Shown: positions 52,957 to 61,938, numbered from the stretch's first letter. The stretch: 64,000 nucleotides of DNA from Pseudomonas oligotrophica (GCF_021726475.1 NZ_JAKJRU010000005.1:62001-126000); one strand, 5' to 3'. The notes: generated by a model from the letters alone, not told the origin. Numbers and translations are program-made.

Positions 52957-53751
52957 ATGACGCAAGCAGATCACGGCCTGGCAGAGTTCGAAGCAACGCT
53001 GAAGGCCAACGCCCCCAGGTTGATCGAGAGCCTGCAGCAGGGTCGCTTCGACGAAGCGACGCAGATGTTCAACGAGCTCAACCAGGCACGCAACCACAGC
53101 CTCTACCAGGAGGTTGGCAAGCTCACCCGCGAGCTGCACAACGCCATCGTCAAGCTGGAGATGGACACCTGTGCCACCGGCGGCGATCCGTCCCCGATCA
53201 CCGATGCCACCGACCGGCTGTCCTATGTGGTGGAGATGACCGAGAAGGCCGCCAACCGCACCATGGACCTGGTGGAAGAGTCGGCGCCGCTGGTCAACTA
53301 CGTGAGCTACGAGGCCCAGAGCCTGACCGCCGACTGGCAGCGCTTCATGCGCCGCGAGATGGACGCCGAGCAGTTCCGCGGCCTGGTCAAGCGCATCGAC
53401 CAGTACCTGCAGCGCAGCATGAACGACGGCAGCCAGCTGTCGCAGAACCTCAGTGAGATCATGCTCGCCCAGGACTTCCAGGACCTGACCGGCCAGGTCA
53501 TCAAGCGTGTCACCCGGCTGATCACCGACTTGGAAAGCAACCTGCTCAATCTCGTGCTGATGGCCGGCCAGGTCGACCGCGTCGCGGGTATCCAGCATGA
53601 CCGCGACGCCATGCGCGCCGAGCAGGAACAGAAAAAACAGGAAAAAACGCTTTCCCACGGTGAAGGTCCGCAGATGCATGCCGATAAGCGTGAGGACGTC
53701 GTGTCAGGACAGGACGACGTGGACGATCTGCTTTCGAGCCTGGGTTTTTAG
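52957..53751 (+). CDS. cheZ: CheY-P phosphatase CheZ
   Basis: 264 residues, long helical hairpin with the catalytic D176 and Q180 in AQDFQDLTGQVIKRV. The flexible linker (about 220-248) leads to the C-terminal CheY-docking tail GQDDVDDLLSSLGF (251-264). 12 bases before cheA. Confidence 0.94.
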   Translation: MTQADHGLAEFEATLKANAPRLIESLQQGRFDEATQMFNELNQARNHSLYQEVGKLTRELHNAIVKLEMDTCATGGDPSPITDATDRLSYVVEMTEKAANRTMDLVEESAPLVNYVSYEAQSLTADWQRFMRREMDAEQFRGLVKRIDQYLQRSMNDGSQLSQNLSEIMLAQDFQDLTGQVIKRVTRLITDLESNLLNLVLMAGQVDRVAGIQHDRDAMRAEQEQKKQEKTLSHGEGPQMHADKREDVVSGQDDVDDLLSSLGF

Positions 53752-53763
53752 GGGAACAGGAAT

Positions 53764-55935
53764 ATGAGCTTCGACGCCGATGAAGAAATCCTCCAGGACT
53801 TCCTGGTAGAGGCCGGCGAGATTCTCGAATTATTGTCTGAGCAGCTGGTGGAGCTGGAAAGCAGCCCCGACGACATGGCCTTGCTCAATGCGATCTTTCG
53901 CGGGTTCCACACCGTCAAGGGCGGGGCAGGCTTCCTGCAACTGCACGAGCTGGTCGAGTGCTGCCACATCGCCGAGAACGTCTTCGACATCCTGCGCAAG
54001 GGTGAGCGGCGCGTCGATTCCGAGCTGATGGACGTGGTGTTGCAGGCGCTGGATGCGGTCAACGCCATGTTCAGCCAGGTGCGCGAGCGCGTCGAACCGA
54101 CGCCGGCGTCCCCCGAGCTGCTGGCGGCACTGTCCCGGCTGGCCGAACCGGCCGGCGCCGAGGAGCCAGCCGCCGCGGTGGCAGCGAGCGCGCCGCCGGC
54201 CGCCAGCGTGGCCGATTCGGTCGACAGCGAGTACGAGCAGCTGCTCGATGCCATTCAGCCGGCCGCCGAGAGCGCCGACAGCCAGGGCGCCGCGGCCGAC
54301 GAGATCACCGACGACGAGTTCGAGGCGCTGCTCGACCAGTTGCACGGCAAGGGCAGCTTCAGCGCTGCGCCGGCCGCGGCTGCCCCGGTCGCTGCCAGCG
54401 TTGCGCCGGCCGGCGAGGTGGCCTCGGGTTCCGACGAGATCACCGACGAGGAGTTCGAGGCGCTGCTCGACCAACTGCACGGCAAGGGCCAGTTCGACCC
54501 CGCGGCCAGTGCGCCGGCGCTCGAGGCGGCGGCCGAACCCGCGGCCGCGCCCAGCGACCAGATCACCGACGACGAATTCGAAGCGCTGCTCGACCAGCTG
54601 CATGGCAAGGGCAAGTTCGAGCCGGCCAGCGTAGCGGCCGAGGCAGTTGCAACGCCGGCACCGGCCAGGCCTGCCGCACCGGCCGCCAGGCCGGCGGCGA
54701 GCAAGGCTGCGAGCGAGGCGCCGGCGCGCAGTGCACCGGCCCCGGCAGTGGAGAAACCGGCCAGCGAGGCGGAAACCACGGTGCGGGTCGATACCGCGCG
54801 GCTGGACGAGATCATGAACATGGTCGGTGAGCTGGTGCTGGTGCGTAACCGCCTGGTGCGGCTGGGTGCCAGCAGCGGCGATGAAGCCATGGCCAAGGCC
54901 GTGTCCAACCTCGACGTGGTCACCGCCGATCTGCAGAGCGCGGTGATGAAGACCCGCATGCAGCCGATCAAGAAGGTCTTCGGGCGCTTCCCGCGGCTGG
55001 TCCGCGACCTGGCGCGCAGCCTGAAGAAGGAGATCAACCTCGAGCTGGTGGGCGAGGACACCGACCTTGACAAGAACCTGGTCGAGGCGCTGGCCGACCC
55101 GCTGGTGCACCTGGTGCGCAACGCGGTCGACCACGGCGTCGAGACCCCCGAGGAGCGCGAGGCCGCCGGCAAGCCGCGCACCGGCCGCGTGGTGCTGTCG
55201 GCCGAGCAGGAGGGCGACCACATCCTGCTGATGATCACCGACGACGGCAAGGGCATGGACGCCAACGTCCTGCGCGCCAAGGCGGTGGAGAAGGGCCTGC
55301 TGGACAAGGACGCCGCCGAGCGGCTGAACGACCTGGAGTGCTACAACCTGATCTTCGCCCCGGGCTTCTCGACCAAGACCGAGATCTCCGACGTCTCCGG
55401 CCGTGGCGTGGGCATGGACGTGGTCAAGACCAAGATCGCCCAGCTCAACGGCACGGTGAACGTCTTCTCGCAGAAGGGGCAGGGCTCGAAGATCGTCATC
55501 AAGGTGCCGCTGACCCTGGCGATCATGCCGACGCTGATGGTGATGCTCGGCAACCAGGCGTTCGCCTTCCCGCTGGTCAACGTCAACGAGATCTTCCACC
55601 TCGACCTGTCGCGCACCAACGTGGTCGACGGCCAGGAGGTGATCATCGTCCGTGACAAGGCGCTGCCGCTGTTCTACCTCAAGCGCTGGCTGGTCCAGGG
55701 CGCCGCGGACGAGGAGCAGCGCGAGGGCCACGTGGTGATCCTCAGCGTCGGCAACCAGAGCATCGGCTTCGTCGTCGACCAGCTGGTCGGCCAGGAAGAG
55801 GTGGTGATCAAGCCGCTGGGCAAGATGCTCCAGGGCACGCCCGGCATGTCCGGCGCGACCATCACCGGGGACGGCCGCATCGCGCTGATTCTCGACGTTC
55901 CCAGCATGCTCAAGCGCTACGCGCGCCGGGCCTGA
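53764..55935 (+). CDS. cheA: Chemotaxis histidine kinase CheA
   Basis: 723 residues. The P1 Hpt domain has H49 (FRGFHTVKGGAGF). Dimerisation domain P3 begins near 340 (VRVDTARLDEIMNMVGEL), the P4 ATPase follows with LVRNAVDHGVETPEER and ITDDGKGMD, and P5 is at 590-720. Between P1 and P3 (about 130-335) I can find no P2 domain. The region is Ala/Pro-rich and holds three near-identical 21-residue units (179-199, 224-244, 265-285). It phosphorylates CheY and CheB and is placed by ParP/ParC. Confidence 0.95.
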   Translation: MSFDADEEILQDFLVEAGEILELLSEQLVELESSPDDMALLNAIFRGFHTVKGGAGFLQLHELVECCHIAENVFDILRKGERRVDSELMDVVLQALDAVNAMFSQVRERVEPTPASPELLAALSRLAEPAGAEEPAAAVAASAPPAASVADSVDSEYEQLLDAIQPAAESADSQGAAADEITDDEFEALLDQLHGKGSFSAAPAAAAPVAASVAPAGEVASGSDEITDEEFEALLDQLHGKGQFDPAASAPALEAAAEPAAAPSDQITDDEFEALLDQLHGKGKFEPASVAAEAVATPAPARPAAPAARPAASKAASEAPARSAPAPAVEKPASEAETTVRVDTARLDEIMNMVGELVLVRNRLVRLGASSGDEAMAKAVSNLDVVTADLQSAVMKTRMQPIKKVFGRFPRLVRDLARSLKKEINLELVGEDTDLDKNLVEALADPLVHLVRNAVDHGVETPEEREAAGKPRTGRVVLSAEQEGDHILLMITDDGKGMDANVLRAKAVEKGLLDKDAAERLNDLECYNLIFAPGFSTKTEISDVSGRGVGMDVVKTKIAQLNGTVNVFSQKGQGSKIVIKVPLTLAIMPTLMVMLGNQAFAFPLVNVNEIFHLDLSRTNVVDGQEVIIVRDKALPLFYLKRWLVQGAADEEQREGHVVILSVGNQSIGFVVDQLVGQEEVVIKPLGKMLQGTPGMSGATITGDGRIALILDVPSMLKRYARRA
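54298..54618 (+). repeat. Three coding repeats in the CheA linker
   Basis: Units at 54298-54360, 54433-54495 and 54556-54618, 63 bases each, encode DEITDDEFEALLDQLHGKG, DEITDEEFEALLDQLHGKG and DQITDDEFEALLDQLHGKG plus two variable residues. They differ almost only at silent or conservative positions while the spacers are free to vary, so the peptide is under selection. Confidence 0.9.
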
Positions 55936-55979
55936 TCAGTTGGGCGGCGGCCTGCGGGCCGTCGCCGCTAGGAGTGTTT

Positions 55980-57077
55980 ATGGCAGTCAAGGTCCTGGTG
56001 GTCGACGACTCCGGCTTCTTCCGCCGCCGCGTCACCGAAATCCTCTCCTCGGACCCGGCAATCCAGGTCGTCGGCACCGCCAACAACGGTCGCGAGGCGA
56101 TCGACCAGGCGCTGGCGCTCAAGCCCGATGTCATCACCATGGACTACGAGATGCCGATGATGGACGGCATCACCGCGGTACGGCAGATCATGCAGCGCTG
56201 CCCGACGCCAGTGCTGATGTTCTCCTCGCTCACCCACGAGGGCGCGCGGGTGACCCTCGACGCGCTGGACGCCGGCGCAGTCGACTACCTGCCGAAGAAC
56301 TTCGAGGACATCTCGCGCAACCCGGAGAAGGTCAAGCAGTTGCTCTGCGAGAAGGTCCACACCATCTCGCGCAGCAACCGTCGCTACAGCGGCTTCGCCC
56401 AACCCGCAACTGTCGCCGCGCCGGCTGCGCTGCGCAGTGGCGCGCCGACATCCGCGCCCGCCGCTGCCCCGCGTGGCGCCGCGCCGAGCCCCAGCCAGCC
56501 GAGCCCGCGGCGCAAGGCCTACAAGCTGGTCGCCATCGGCACCTCGACCGGCGGCCCGGTGGCGCTGCAGCGCGTGCTGACCCAGCTGCCCGCCGGCTTC
56601 CCGGCGCCGATCGTGCTGATCCAGCACATGCCGGCGGCCTTCACCAAGGCCTTTGCCGATCGTCTCGACAAGCTCTGCAAGATCAACGTCAAGGAAGCCG
56701 AGGACGGCGATCAGCTGCGCCCCGGCCTGGCGCTGCTGGCGCCCGGCGGCAAGCAGATGATGGTCGACGGGCGCGGCTGCGTGCGCATCCTGCCCGGTGA
56801 CGAGCGGCTGAACTACAAGCCCTGCGTCGACGTGACCTTCGGCTCGGCCGCCAAGGCCTACCAGGACAAGGTGCTGGCGGTGGTGCTCACCGGCATGGGC
56901 GCCGACGGCCGCGAAGGCGCGCGCCTGCTCAAGCAGAGCGGCAGCCAGGTGTGGGCGCAGGACGAGGCGAGCTGCGTGATCTACGGCATGCCCATGGCGA
57001 TCGTCAAGGCGAACCTCAATGACGCGGTCTACGGGCTCGACGACATCGGCCGGCATCTGGTCGAGGCCTGCATCTGA
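55980..57077 (+). CDS. cheB: Chemotaxis methylesterase CheB
   Basis: 365 residues. Receiver domain with VDDSGFFRR and VITMDYEMPMMDG. A linker of about 40 residues rich in Ala and Pro (near 142-180). The esterase domain has IGTSTGGPVALQ (catalytic Ser), IQHMPAAFTKAFA (His) and GMGADGREGARL (Asp). It removes methyl or amide groups from receptors. AGGAG lies five bases before the ATG. No cheR is in the window. Confidence 0.95.
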   Translation: MAVKVLVVDDSGFFRRRVTEILSSDPAIQVVGTANNGREAIDQALALKPDVITMDYEMPMMDGITAVRQIMQRCPTPVLMFSSLTHEGARVTLDALDAGAVDYLPKNFEDISRNPEKVKQLLCEKVHTISRSNRRYSGFAQPATVAAPAALRSGAPTSAPAAAPRGAAPSPSQPSPRRKAYKLVAIGTSTGGPVALQRVLTQLPAGFPAPIVLIQHMPAAFTKAFADRLDKLCKINVKEAEDGDQLRPGLALLAPGGKQMMVDGRGCVRILPGDERLNYKPCVDVTFGSAAKAYQDKVLAVVLTGMGADGREGARLLKQSGSQVWAQDEASCVIYGMPMAIVKANLNDAVYGLDDIGRHLVEACI

Positions 57078-57095
57078 ATGAAGGCCTGCCTGTAG

Positions 57096-57836
57096 ATGGA
57101 CGTGCTCAGCCTTATCGGCCTGATCCTCGCGTTCGTTGCCATCGTCGGTGGCAACTTCCTCGAGGGCGGGCATATCTCCGCGCTGCTCAACGGCCCGGCG
57201 GCGCTGATCGTGCTCGGCGGCACGCTGGGCGCGGTGCTGCTGCAGACGCCGGTCGCGGTGTTCATGCGCGCGGTGAGCATGGTGCGCTGGATCTTCTTCG
57301 CGCCGCGCATCGACATGCTCGGCGGCATTTCCCAGGTCACCGCCTGGAGCAATACCGCGCGCAAGGAAGGCCTGCTCGGCCTGGAGCCGGTGGCCGAGGC
57401 CGAGCTCGATCCATTCGCCCGCAAGGGCCTGCAACTGCTGGTCGATGGCGCCGAGCCGGAAGTGATCCGCGGCGTGCTGGAGGTCGACCTGTACACCCAG
57501 GAGAGCCGCGACCTGCGCGCCGCCAAGGTCTACGAGAGCATGGGCGGCTACGCGCCGACGGTGGGCATCATCGGCGCGGTGATGGGCCTGATCCACGTGA
57601 TGGGCAACCTCGCCGACCCCAGCCAGCTGGGCAGCGGCATCGCCGTGGCCTTCGTCGCGACCATCTACGGCGTGGGGGTGGCCAACCTGCTGCTGCTGCC
57701 GATCGGCCACAAGCTCAAGAGCCAGGTGCAGCGGCAGACCACCTATCGCGAGATGCTCCTGGAGGGCGTGCTGTCGATCGCCGAAGGGGAGAACCCGCGT
57801 TCCATCGAGATGAAGCTGCAGGGCTTCATCGACTGA
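57096..57836 (+). CDS. motC: Flagellar stator protein MotC (MotA family)
   Basis: 246 residues, four membrane helices (about 4-22, 33-52, 146-168 and 180-202), with GGYAPTVGIIGAVMGLIHVM as the MotA-type signature. A cytoplasmic loop (about 65-140) carries the charged residues that meet FliG. With MotD it forms the second stator, used for swarming in P. aeruginosa. Confidence 0.94.
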   Translation: MDVLSLIGLILAFVAIVGGNFLEGGHISALLNGPAALIVLGGTLGAVLLQTPVAVFMRAVSMVRWIFFAPRIDMLGGISQVTAWSNTARKEGLLGLEPVAEAELDPFARKGLQLLVDGAEPEVIRGVLEVDLYTQESRDLRAAKVYESMGGYAPTVGIIGAVMGLIHVMGNLADPSQLGSGIAVAFVATIYGVGVANLLLLPIGHKLKSQVQRQTTYREMLLEGVLSIAEGENPRSIEMKLQGFID

Positions 57837-57847
57837 GGTAAGCCACC

Positions 57848-58663
57848 ATGCCGCGCCGCCGCGCCGTCGAAGAGCACGAGAACCACGAACGCTGGCTGGT
57901 CTCGTACGCCGACTTCATCACCCTGCTGTTCGCCTTCTTCGTGGTCATGTACGCGATTTCCTCGGTCAACGAGGGCAAGTACAAGATCCTCTCCGAGTCG
58001 CTGGTCGGTGTGTTCAGCCAGCCGGACCGCTCGGTCAAGCCGATCCCCATCGGCGAGGAGCGGCCGCGTACCACCGAGCCGTCGGTGTCCCAGGTCGACG
58101 AGCCGGCGGCCGATTCGCTGCTCGAGCAGAATGCCGGCGATCCGTTGCAGGACATCGCCCAGAGCATGCGCGAAGCCTTCGGCGAACTGATCGCCAACCA
58201 GCAGCTGACCGTGCGCGGCAACGAGCTGTGGGTAGAGATCGAGCTCAACTCCAGCCTGCTGTTCTCCAGTGGCGATGCGGTGCCCAGCGACGAGGCCTTC
58301 GCGCTGATCGAGAAGGTCGCTCGGATCCTCGCGCCCTACGACAACCCGGTGCACGTCGAAGGCTTCACCGACAACCAGCCGATCGCCACCGCCAAGTATC
58401 CGACCAACTGGGAACTGTCCGCGGCGCGCGCCAGCAGCATCGTGCGCATGCTCGCCGCCGACGGCGTCGCAGCCGGGCGCCTCGCGGCGGTGGGCTACGG
58501 CGAGTTCCAGCCGGCGGCCGACAACGCCACGGCCGAGGGCAGGGCGCGCAACCGCCGGGTGGTGCTGGTGGTGTCGCGCAACCTGGATGTCCGGCGTAGC
58601 GTCGCCGGCATGGGCGCCAATGGGCGAAGTGGCATGCAAACTGCACCGACCGCCGCCAGGTAG
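57848..58663 (+). CDS. motD: Flagellar stator protein MotD (MotB family)
   Basis: 271 residues. One membrane helix (about 19-40) with the proton-binding Asp in WLVSYADFITLLFAFFVVMY. An OmpA-like domain at the C-terminus (about 145-250: VEGFTDNQPIATAKYPTNWE) anchors it to peptidoglycan. 11 bases after motC. Confidence 0.94.
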   Translation: MPRRRAVEEHENHERWLVSYADFITLLFAFFVVMYAISSVNEGKYKILSESLVGVFSQPDRSVKPIPIGEERPRTTEPSVSQVDEPAADSLLEQNAGDPLQDIAQSMREAFGELIANQQLTVRGNELWVEIELNSSLLFSSGDAVPSDEAFALIEKVARILAPYDNPVHVEGFTDNQPIATAKYPTNWELSAARASSIVRMLAADGVAAGRLAAVGYGEFQPAADNATAEGRARNRRVVLVVSRNLDVRRSVAGMGANGRSGMQTAPTAAR

Positions 58664-58752
58664 CGCCTGCGCGCTGCAGTCGTCAATTCCTCGTCGTTGC
58701 TTGTGGGCGCCCGCTAATCCGGCGCCCGGTTCGAACCGGATGGGTGCGTGAA

Positions 58753-59541
58753 ATGAGAGTCTGGGCGGTAGCCAATCAGAAGGGCGGAGTCGGCAAGACC
58801 ACCACCTCGGTGGCCCTGGCCGGCCTGCTGGCCGATGCGGGCAAGCGGGTCGTGGTGCTGGATCTCGATCCGCACGGGTCGATGACCAGCTATTTCGGCC
58901 ATGATCCCGACAGCCTGGAGCACAGCGTCTTCGATCTGTTCCAGCACCAGGGCACCGTGCCCGAGGGGCTGCCCTGGCAGCTGCTGCGGTCGACCAGTCA
59001 CGAGCGCATCTCGCTGCTGCCCTCGAGCACCGTGCTCGCCACCCTGGAACGCCAGTCGCCGGGGCAGAACGGGCTCGGCCTGGTGATCGCCAAGAGCCTG
59101 TCGCAGATGTGGCAGGACTTCGACTACGCGATCATCGACAGCCCGCCGCTGCTCGGCGTGCTGATGGTCAACGCGCTGGCGGCGAGCCAGCAGCTGGTGA
59201 TCCCGGTGCAGACCGAGTTCCTCGCGCTCAAGGGCCTGGAGCGGATGGTCGGCACCCTGGCGATGATCAATCGCTCGCGGCGCCAGCCGCTGCCCTACGT
59301 GATCGTGCCGACGTTGTTCGACCGCCGCACCCAGGCCTCGATGAATACCCTCAAGGTGCTGCGCAACGCCTACGAGGCACAGCTGTGGCCGGCATTCATC
59401 CCCATCGACACACGCCTGCGCGATGCCAGCCGTGCCGGTGTCACGCCTTCGCAGTTCGATCCGGGCAGCCGCGCGGTGCTGGCCTACAAGGCGTTGCTCA
59501 AGTACCTGCTGGCGCAGCAGGCGACCCCGCAGGTCGCCTGA
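58753..59541 (+). CDS. parC: ParA-like ATPase ParC (chemosensory array placement)
   Basis: 262 residues. Walker A is NQKGGVGKTTTS (10-21), with DLDPHGSMTSYF and IIDSPPLLGVLM. The ParA/MinD-family ATPase ParC directs chemosensory arrays to the pole in Vibrio and Pseudomonas. The position between motD and parP is as expected. ATG 58753 chosen; a GTG nine bases upstream is possible. Confidence 0.9.
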   Translation: MRVWAVANQKGGVGKTTTSVALAGLLADAGKRVVVLDLDPHGSMTSYFGHDPDSLEHSVFDLFQHQGTVPEGLPWQLLRSTSHERISLLPSSTVLATLERQSPGQNGLGLVIAKSLSQMWQDFDYAIIDSPPLLGVLMVNALAASQQLVIPVQTEFLALKGLERMVGTLAMINRSRRQPLPYVIVPTLFDRRTQASMNTLKVLRNAYEAQLWPAFIPIDTRLRDASRAGVTPSQFDPGSRAVLAYKALLKYLLAQQATPQVA

Positions 59542-59569
59542 GGTGGCGATGAACTGCCGCCGCGGGCGC

Positions 59570-59597
59570 TCAAGTTCGTCTTGCCGCCGGCCGATAG
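59570..59597 (+). promoter_or_regulatory. Sigma-28 (FliA) promoter before parP-cheW
   Basis: TCAAGTTC (59570-59577), 12 bases, then GCCGATAG (59590-59597), close to the FliA consensus TAAAGTTT-N11-GCCGATAA, 33 bases before parP. It would allow extra late-class expression of parP and cheW independent of the long upstream transcript. Confidence 0.75.
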
Positions 59598-59630
59598 CCT
59601 GTCACGAAATCTCTGTTGCGGACTGATTCC

Positions 59631-60434
59631 ATGAATCGCCCTGTCATCGCCGAAACCCGCACCAACCTGGCCTTGCAGACCTACCTCGACGCGTTGCTGC
59701 AGGACGCCACCGAGGCGCCGGCGCCCGCGCCGGCGGAGTCGGTGACGCTCGACGAATTCCAGGCGGCGGTGCTGGAGGAACAGCAGCGTGACCAGCAGCG
59801 CGATGTGCCGCCACTGGTCATCGTGGCGCCTCGCTCCGAGATCCCGGTGCCGGCGCCCGTGCTCGATATGCCGACGTTGGCGCCGGTGGTGCCGATCGTC
59901 GAACCACGTCCGGAACCGCTTGCCGGGCCGCTCGAGCCGAAGCTCGACGGTCAGCCGGACTGGGCGCGGCAACCGTTCGAATGCCTGCTGTTCGATGTCG
60001 CCGGGCTGACCCTGGCAGTGCCGCTGGTCTGCCTGGGCTCGATCTATCCGCTCGATGGCCAGGAGCTGACCCCGCTGTTCGGCCAGCCCGACTGGTTCCT
60101 CGGCATCCTGCCGAGCCAGGCCGGCAACCTGAAGGTGCTGGACACCGCGCGCTGGGTGATGCCCGACCGCTACCGGGACGACTTCCGCGAGGGGCTGCAG
60201 TACGTGATTTCCGTGCAGGGCTATGAGTGGGGCCTGGCGGTGCATCAGGTCAGCCGTTCGATCCGCCTCGATCCGAGCGAGGTCAAGTGGCGTACCCAGC
60301 GCACCCAGCGGCCCTGGCTTGCCGGCACGGTGATCGAACACATGTGCGCGCTGATGGATGTCACCGCGCTGGCCGAACTGATCGCCAGCGGCGCGATCCG
60401 CCAGCTGCGCCCGCATATCGGCAAGGCGCACTGA
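59631..60434 (+). CDS. parP: CheW-like array protein ParP
   Basis: 267 residues. An N-terminal, Pro/Val-rich, unstructured region (about 30-115) leads to a CheW-like domain (about 120-262) with LFDVAGLTLAVPLVCLGSIY. ParP bridges ParC and CheA and keeps arrays at the pole. Preceded by parC and a FliA-type promoter, followed by cheW. Confidence 0.88.
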   Translation: MNRPVIAETRTNLALQTYLDALLQDATEAPAPAPAESVTLDEFQAAVLEEQQRDQQRDVPPLVIVAPRSEIPVPAPVLDMPTLAPVVPIVEPRPEPLAGPLEPKLDGQPDWARQPFECLLFDVAGLTLAVPLVCLGSIYPLDGQELTPLFGQPDWFLGILPSQAGNLKVLDTARWVMPDRYRDDFREGLQYVISVQGYEWGLAVHQVSRSIRLDPSEVKWRTQRTQRPWLAGTVIEHMCALMDVTALAELIASGAIRQLRPHIGKAH

Positions 60435-60510
60435 GCCATCGAATATTTCGCGGGCCTTGCCCGCACCCGATAGAACGACCGCCATTGCGGTTCTGGAGAA
60501 GGTGAGACCT

Positions 60511-60990
60511 ATGAAAATGACCTCCGCGCAGGGTGCCGAAGATCCGGTATTGCAGTGGGTGACGTTCCGACTGGACAACGAGACCTACGGCATCAACGTG
60601 ATGCAGGTCCAGGAGGTGCTGCGCTACAGCGAGATTGCACCGGTGCCGGGTGCGCCGAGCTACGTGCTGGGCATCATCAACCTGCGCGGCAACGTGGTGA
60701 CGGTAATCGACACCCGTCAGCGTTTCGGCCTGGCGCCGGCGCCGGTCACCGACAATACTCGCATCGTCATCATCGAGGCCGACCGCCAGGTGATCGGCAT
60801 CATGGTCGACTCGGTGGCCGAGGTGGTCTACCTGCGCCAGTCGGAGATCGAGACCGCGCCGAACGTCGGCAACGACGAGTCGGCCAAGTTCATCCAGGGC
60901 GTGTGCAACAAGAACGGTGAGCTGCTGATCCTGGTCGAACTCGACAAGATGATGAGCGAAGAAGAGTGGGCCGAGCTTGAGAGCATCTGA
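60511..60990 (+). CDS. cheW: Chemotaxis coupling protein CheW
   Basis: 159 residues, single CheW domain: LDNETYGINVMQVQEVLRYS, VLGIINLRGNVVTVIDTRQR and VDSVAEVVYL. It couples receptors to CheA. GGAGAAGG precedes the ATG. DUF2802 follows three bases after the stop. Confidence 0.95.
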   Translation: MKMTSAQGAEDPVLQWVTFRLDNETYGINVMQVQEVLRYSEIAPVPGAPSYVLGIINLRGNVVTVIDTRQRFGLAPAPVTDNTRIVIIEADRQVIGIMVDSVAEVVYLRQSEIETAPNVGNDESAKFIQGVCNKNGELLILVELDKMMSEEEWAELESI

Positions 60991-60993
60991 TCG

Positions 60994-61407
60994 ATGTTGA
61001 TCCTGTCGCTGGTCGCCTCCGTCGTGGCCCTGGCCGTGGGCTGCCTGGGGCTGCTCGGCTTCTGCCTGTGGCTGTTGCGCCAGCAGCGCCGGCAGGCCGA
61101 GGAGCAGGCCAGGCGCGATGTCGCGCGCGACCGGCGCATCAAGGAACTCGCCCAGCAGCTCGAGGTGTTCGCCGAGGGCAGCATGCGCATGGGCGAGCGT
61201 GTCGACGCGCTCGACCGGGTGCTGGCACCGCTGCCCGAACGCCTGGTCCAGCTCGAACAGCGCGACCCGAACAACTTCTCCTTCTCCCAGGCGGCCAAGC
61301 TGGTCGGCATGGGCGCCAGCGTCGACGATCTGACGCAGTCCTGCGGTCTCTCGCAATCGGAGGCCGAGCTGATGAGCAAGCTGCACAAGGCGCGCAACAA
61401 GCCCTGA
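60994..61407 (+). CDS. DUF2802 protein
   Basis: 137 residues: an N-terminal membrane helix (about 4-27), a coiled coil (28-90), then the DUF2802 signature FSQAAKLVGMGASVDDLTQS. It regularly follows cheW in polar-flagellate pseudomonads. Function unknown; a role near chemosensory arrays is only suggested by position. Confidence 0.83.
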   Translation: MLILSLVASVVALAVGCLGLLGFCLWLLRQQRRQAEEQARRDVARDRRIKELAQQLEVFAEGSMRMGERVDALDRVLAPLPERLVQLEQRDPNNFSFSQAAKLVGMGASVDDLTQSCGLSQSEAELMSKLHKARNKP

Positions 61408-61503
61408 ACCGCCGGTCCCGGCCGCGGAACCGTGGCGCTGCCACGCCCTCGAATCCACGTCTGCCATTGATTCGCTTGCGCCCGCGGGGGCGGAGGAGGG
61501 GCG

Positions 61504-61938
61504 ATGCTGCGTGCTCTGGTATGCGTGTTGCTGGCGCCGGCCCTGGCCTTGGCCGGCGAAGCGCCCGAGGCGGTGGAGGGTGCCCTGACGGTCAACGTGC
61601 AGCAGGCCCGGCAGCTGCACGAGCTGGGGGCCGTGTTCATCGACGTTCGTCCCGAGCGCGAGTGGCGCTGGGGGCATGTCGAGGGGGCGTTGCACCTGGA
61701 CCTGGCGAGCCGTTTCGGCGACCTGGCCGACCGCGGCCTGCCGCGCCAGGTGCCGCTGGTGGTCTATTGCGACAGCGAGGTCTGCGCCAGCAGCGCGGCG
61801 GCCGCCCGCCTGGCGGTGGCCTGGGGCTACCGCCAGGTCTTCTACTTCCGCGAAGGTTATTTCGCCTGGCAGCTGGCGGACTTCCCGCAGGCCAAGGGGC
61901 TGGGCGAGCCGGCCTATTTTAGCGCGCTGGCCCGCTGA
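61504..61938 (+). CDS. Periplasmic rhodanese-like protein
   Basis: 144 residues. Signal peptide 1-18 (MLRALVCVLLAPALALAG). The rhodanese domain has FIDVRPEREWRWGHVEGALH and the active-site Cys C89 in VVYCDSEVCASS. It could transfer sulfur or act as a thiol sensor in the periplasm. AGGAGG lies before the ATG. Its last 20 bases overlap the convergent FlhX-like gene. Confidence 0.85.
   Translation: MLRALVCVLLAPALALAGEAPEAVEGALTVNVQQARQLHELGAVFIDVRPEREWRWGHVEGALHLDLASRFGDLADRGLPRQVPLVVYCDSEVCASSAAAARLAVAWGYRQVFYFREGYFAWQLADFPQAKGLGEPAYFSALAR

Noticed and set aside
54298..54618. CheA repeats as a DNA tandem array or CRISPR-like element
   Set aside because: The units are in frame, spaced by unequal coding spacers, and the conservation is at protein level.
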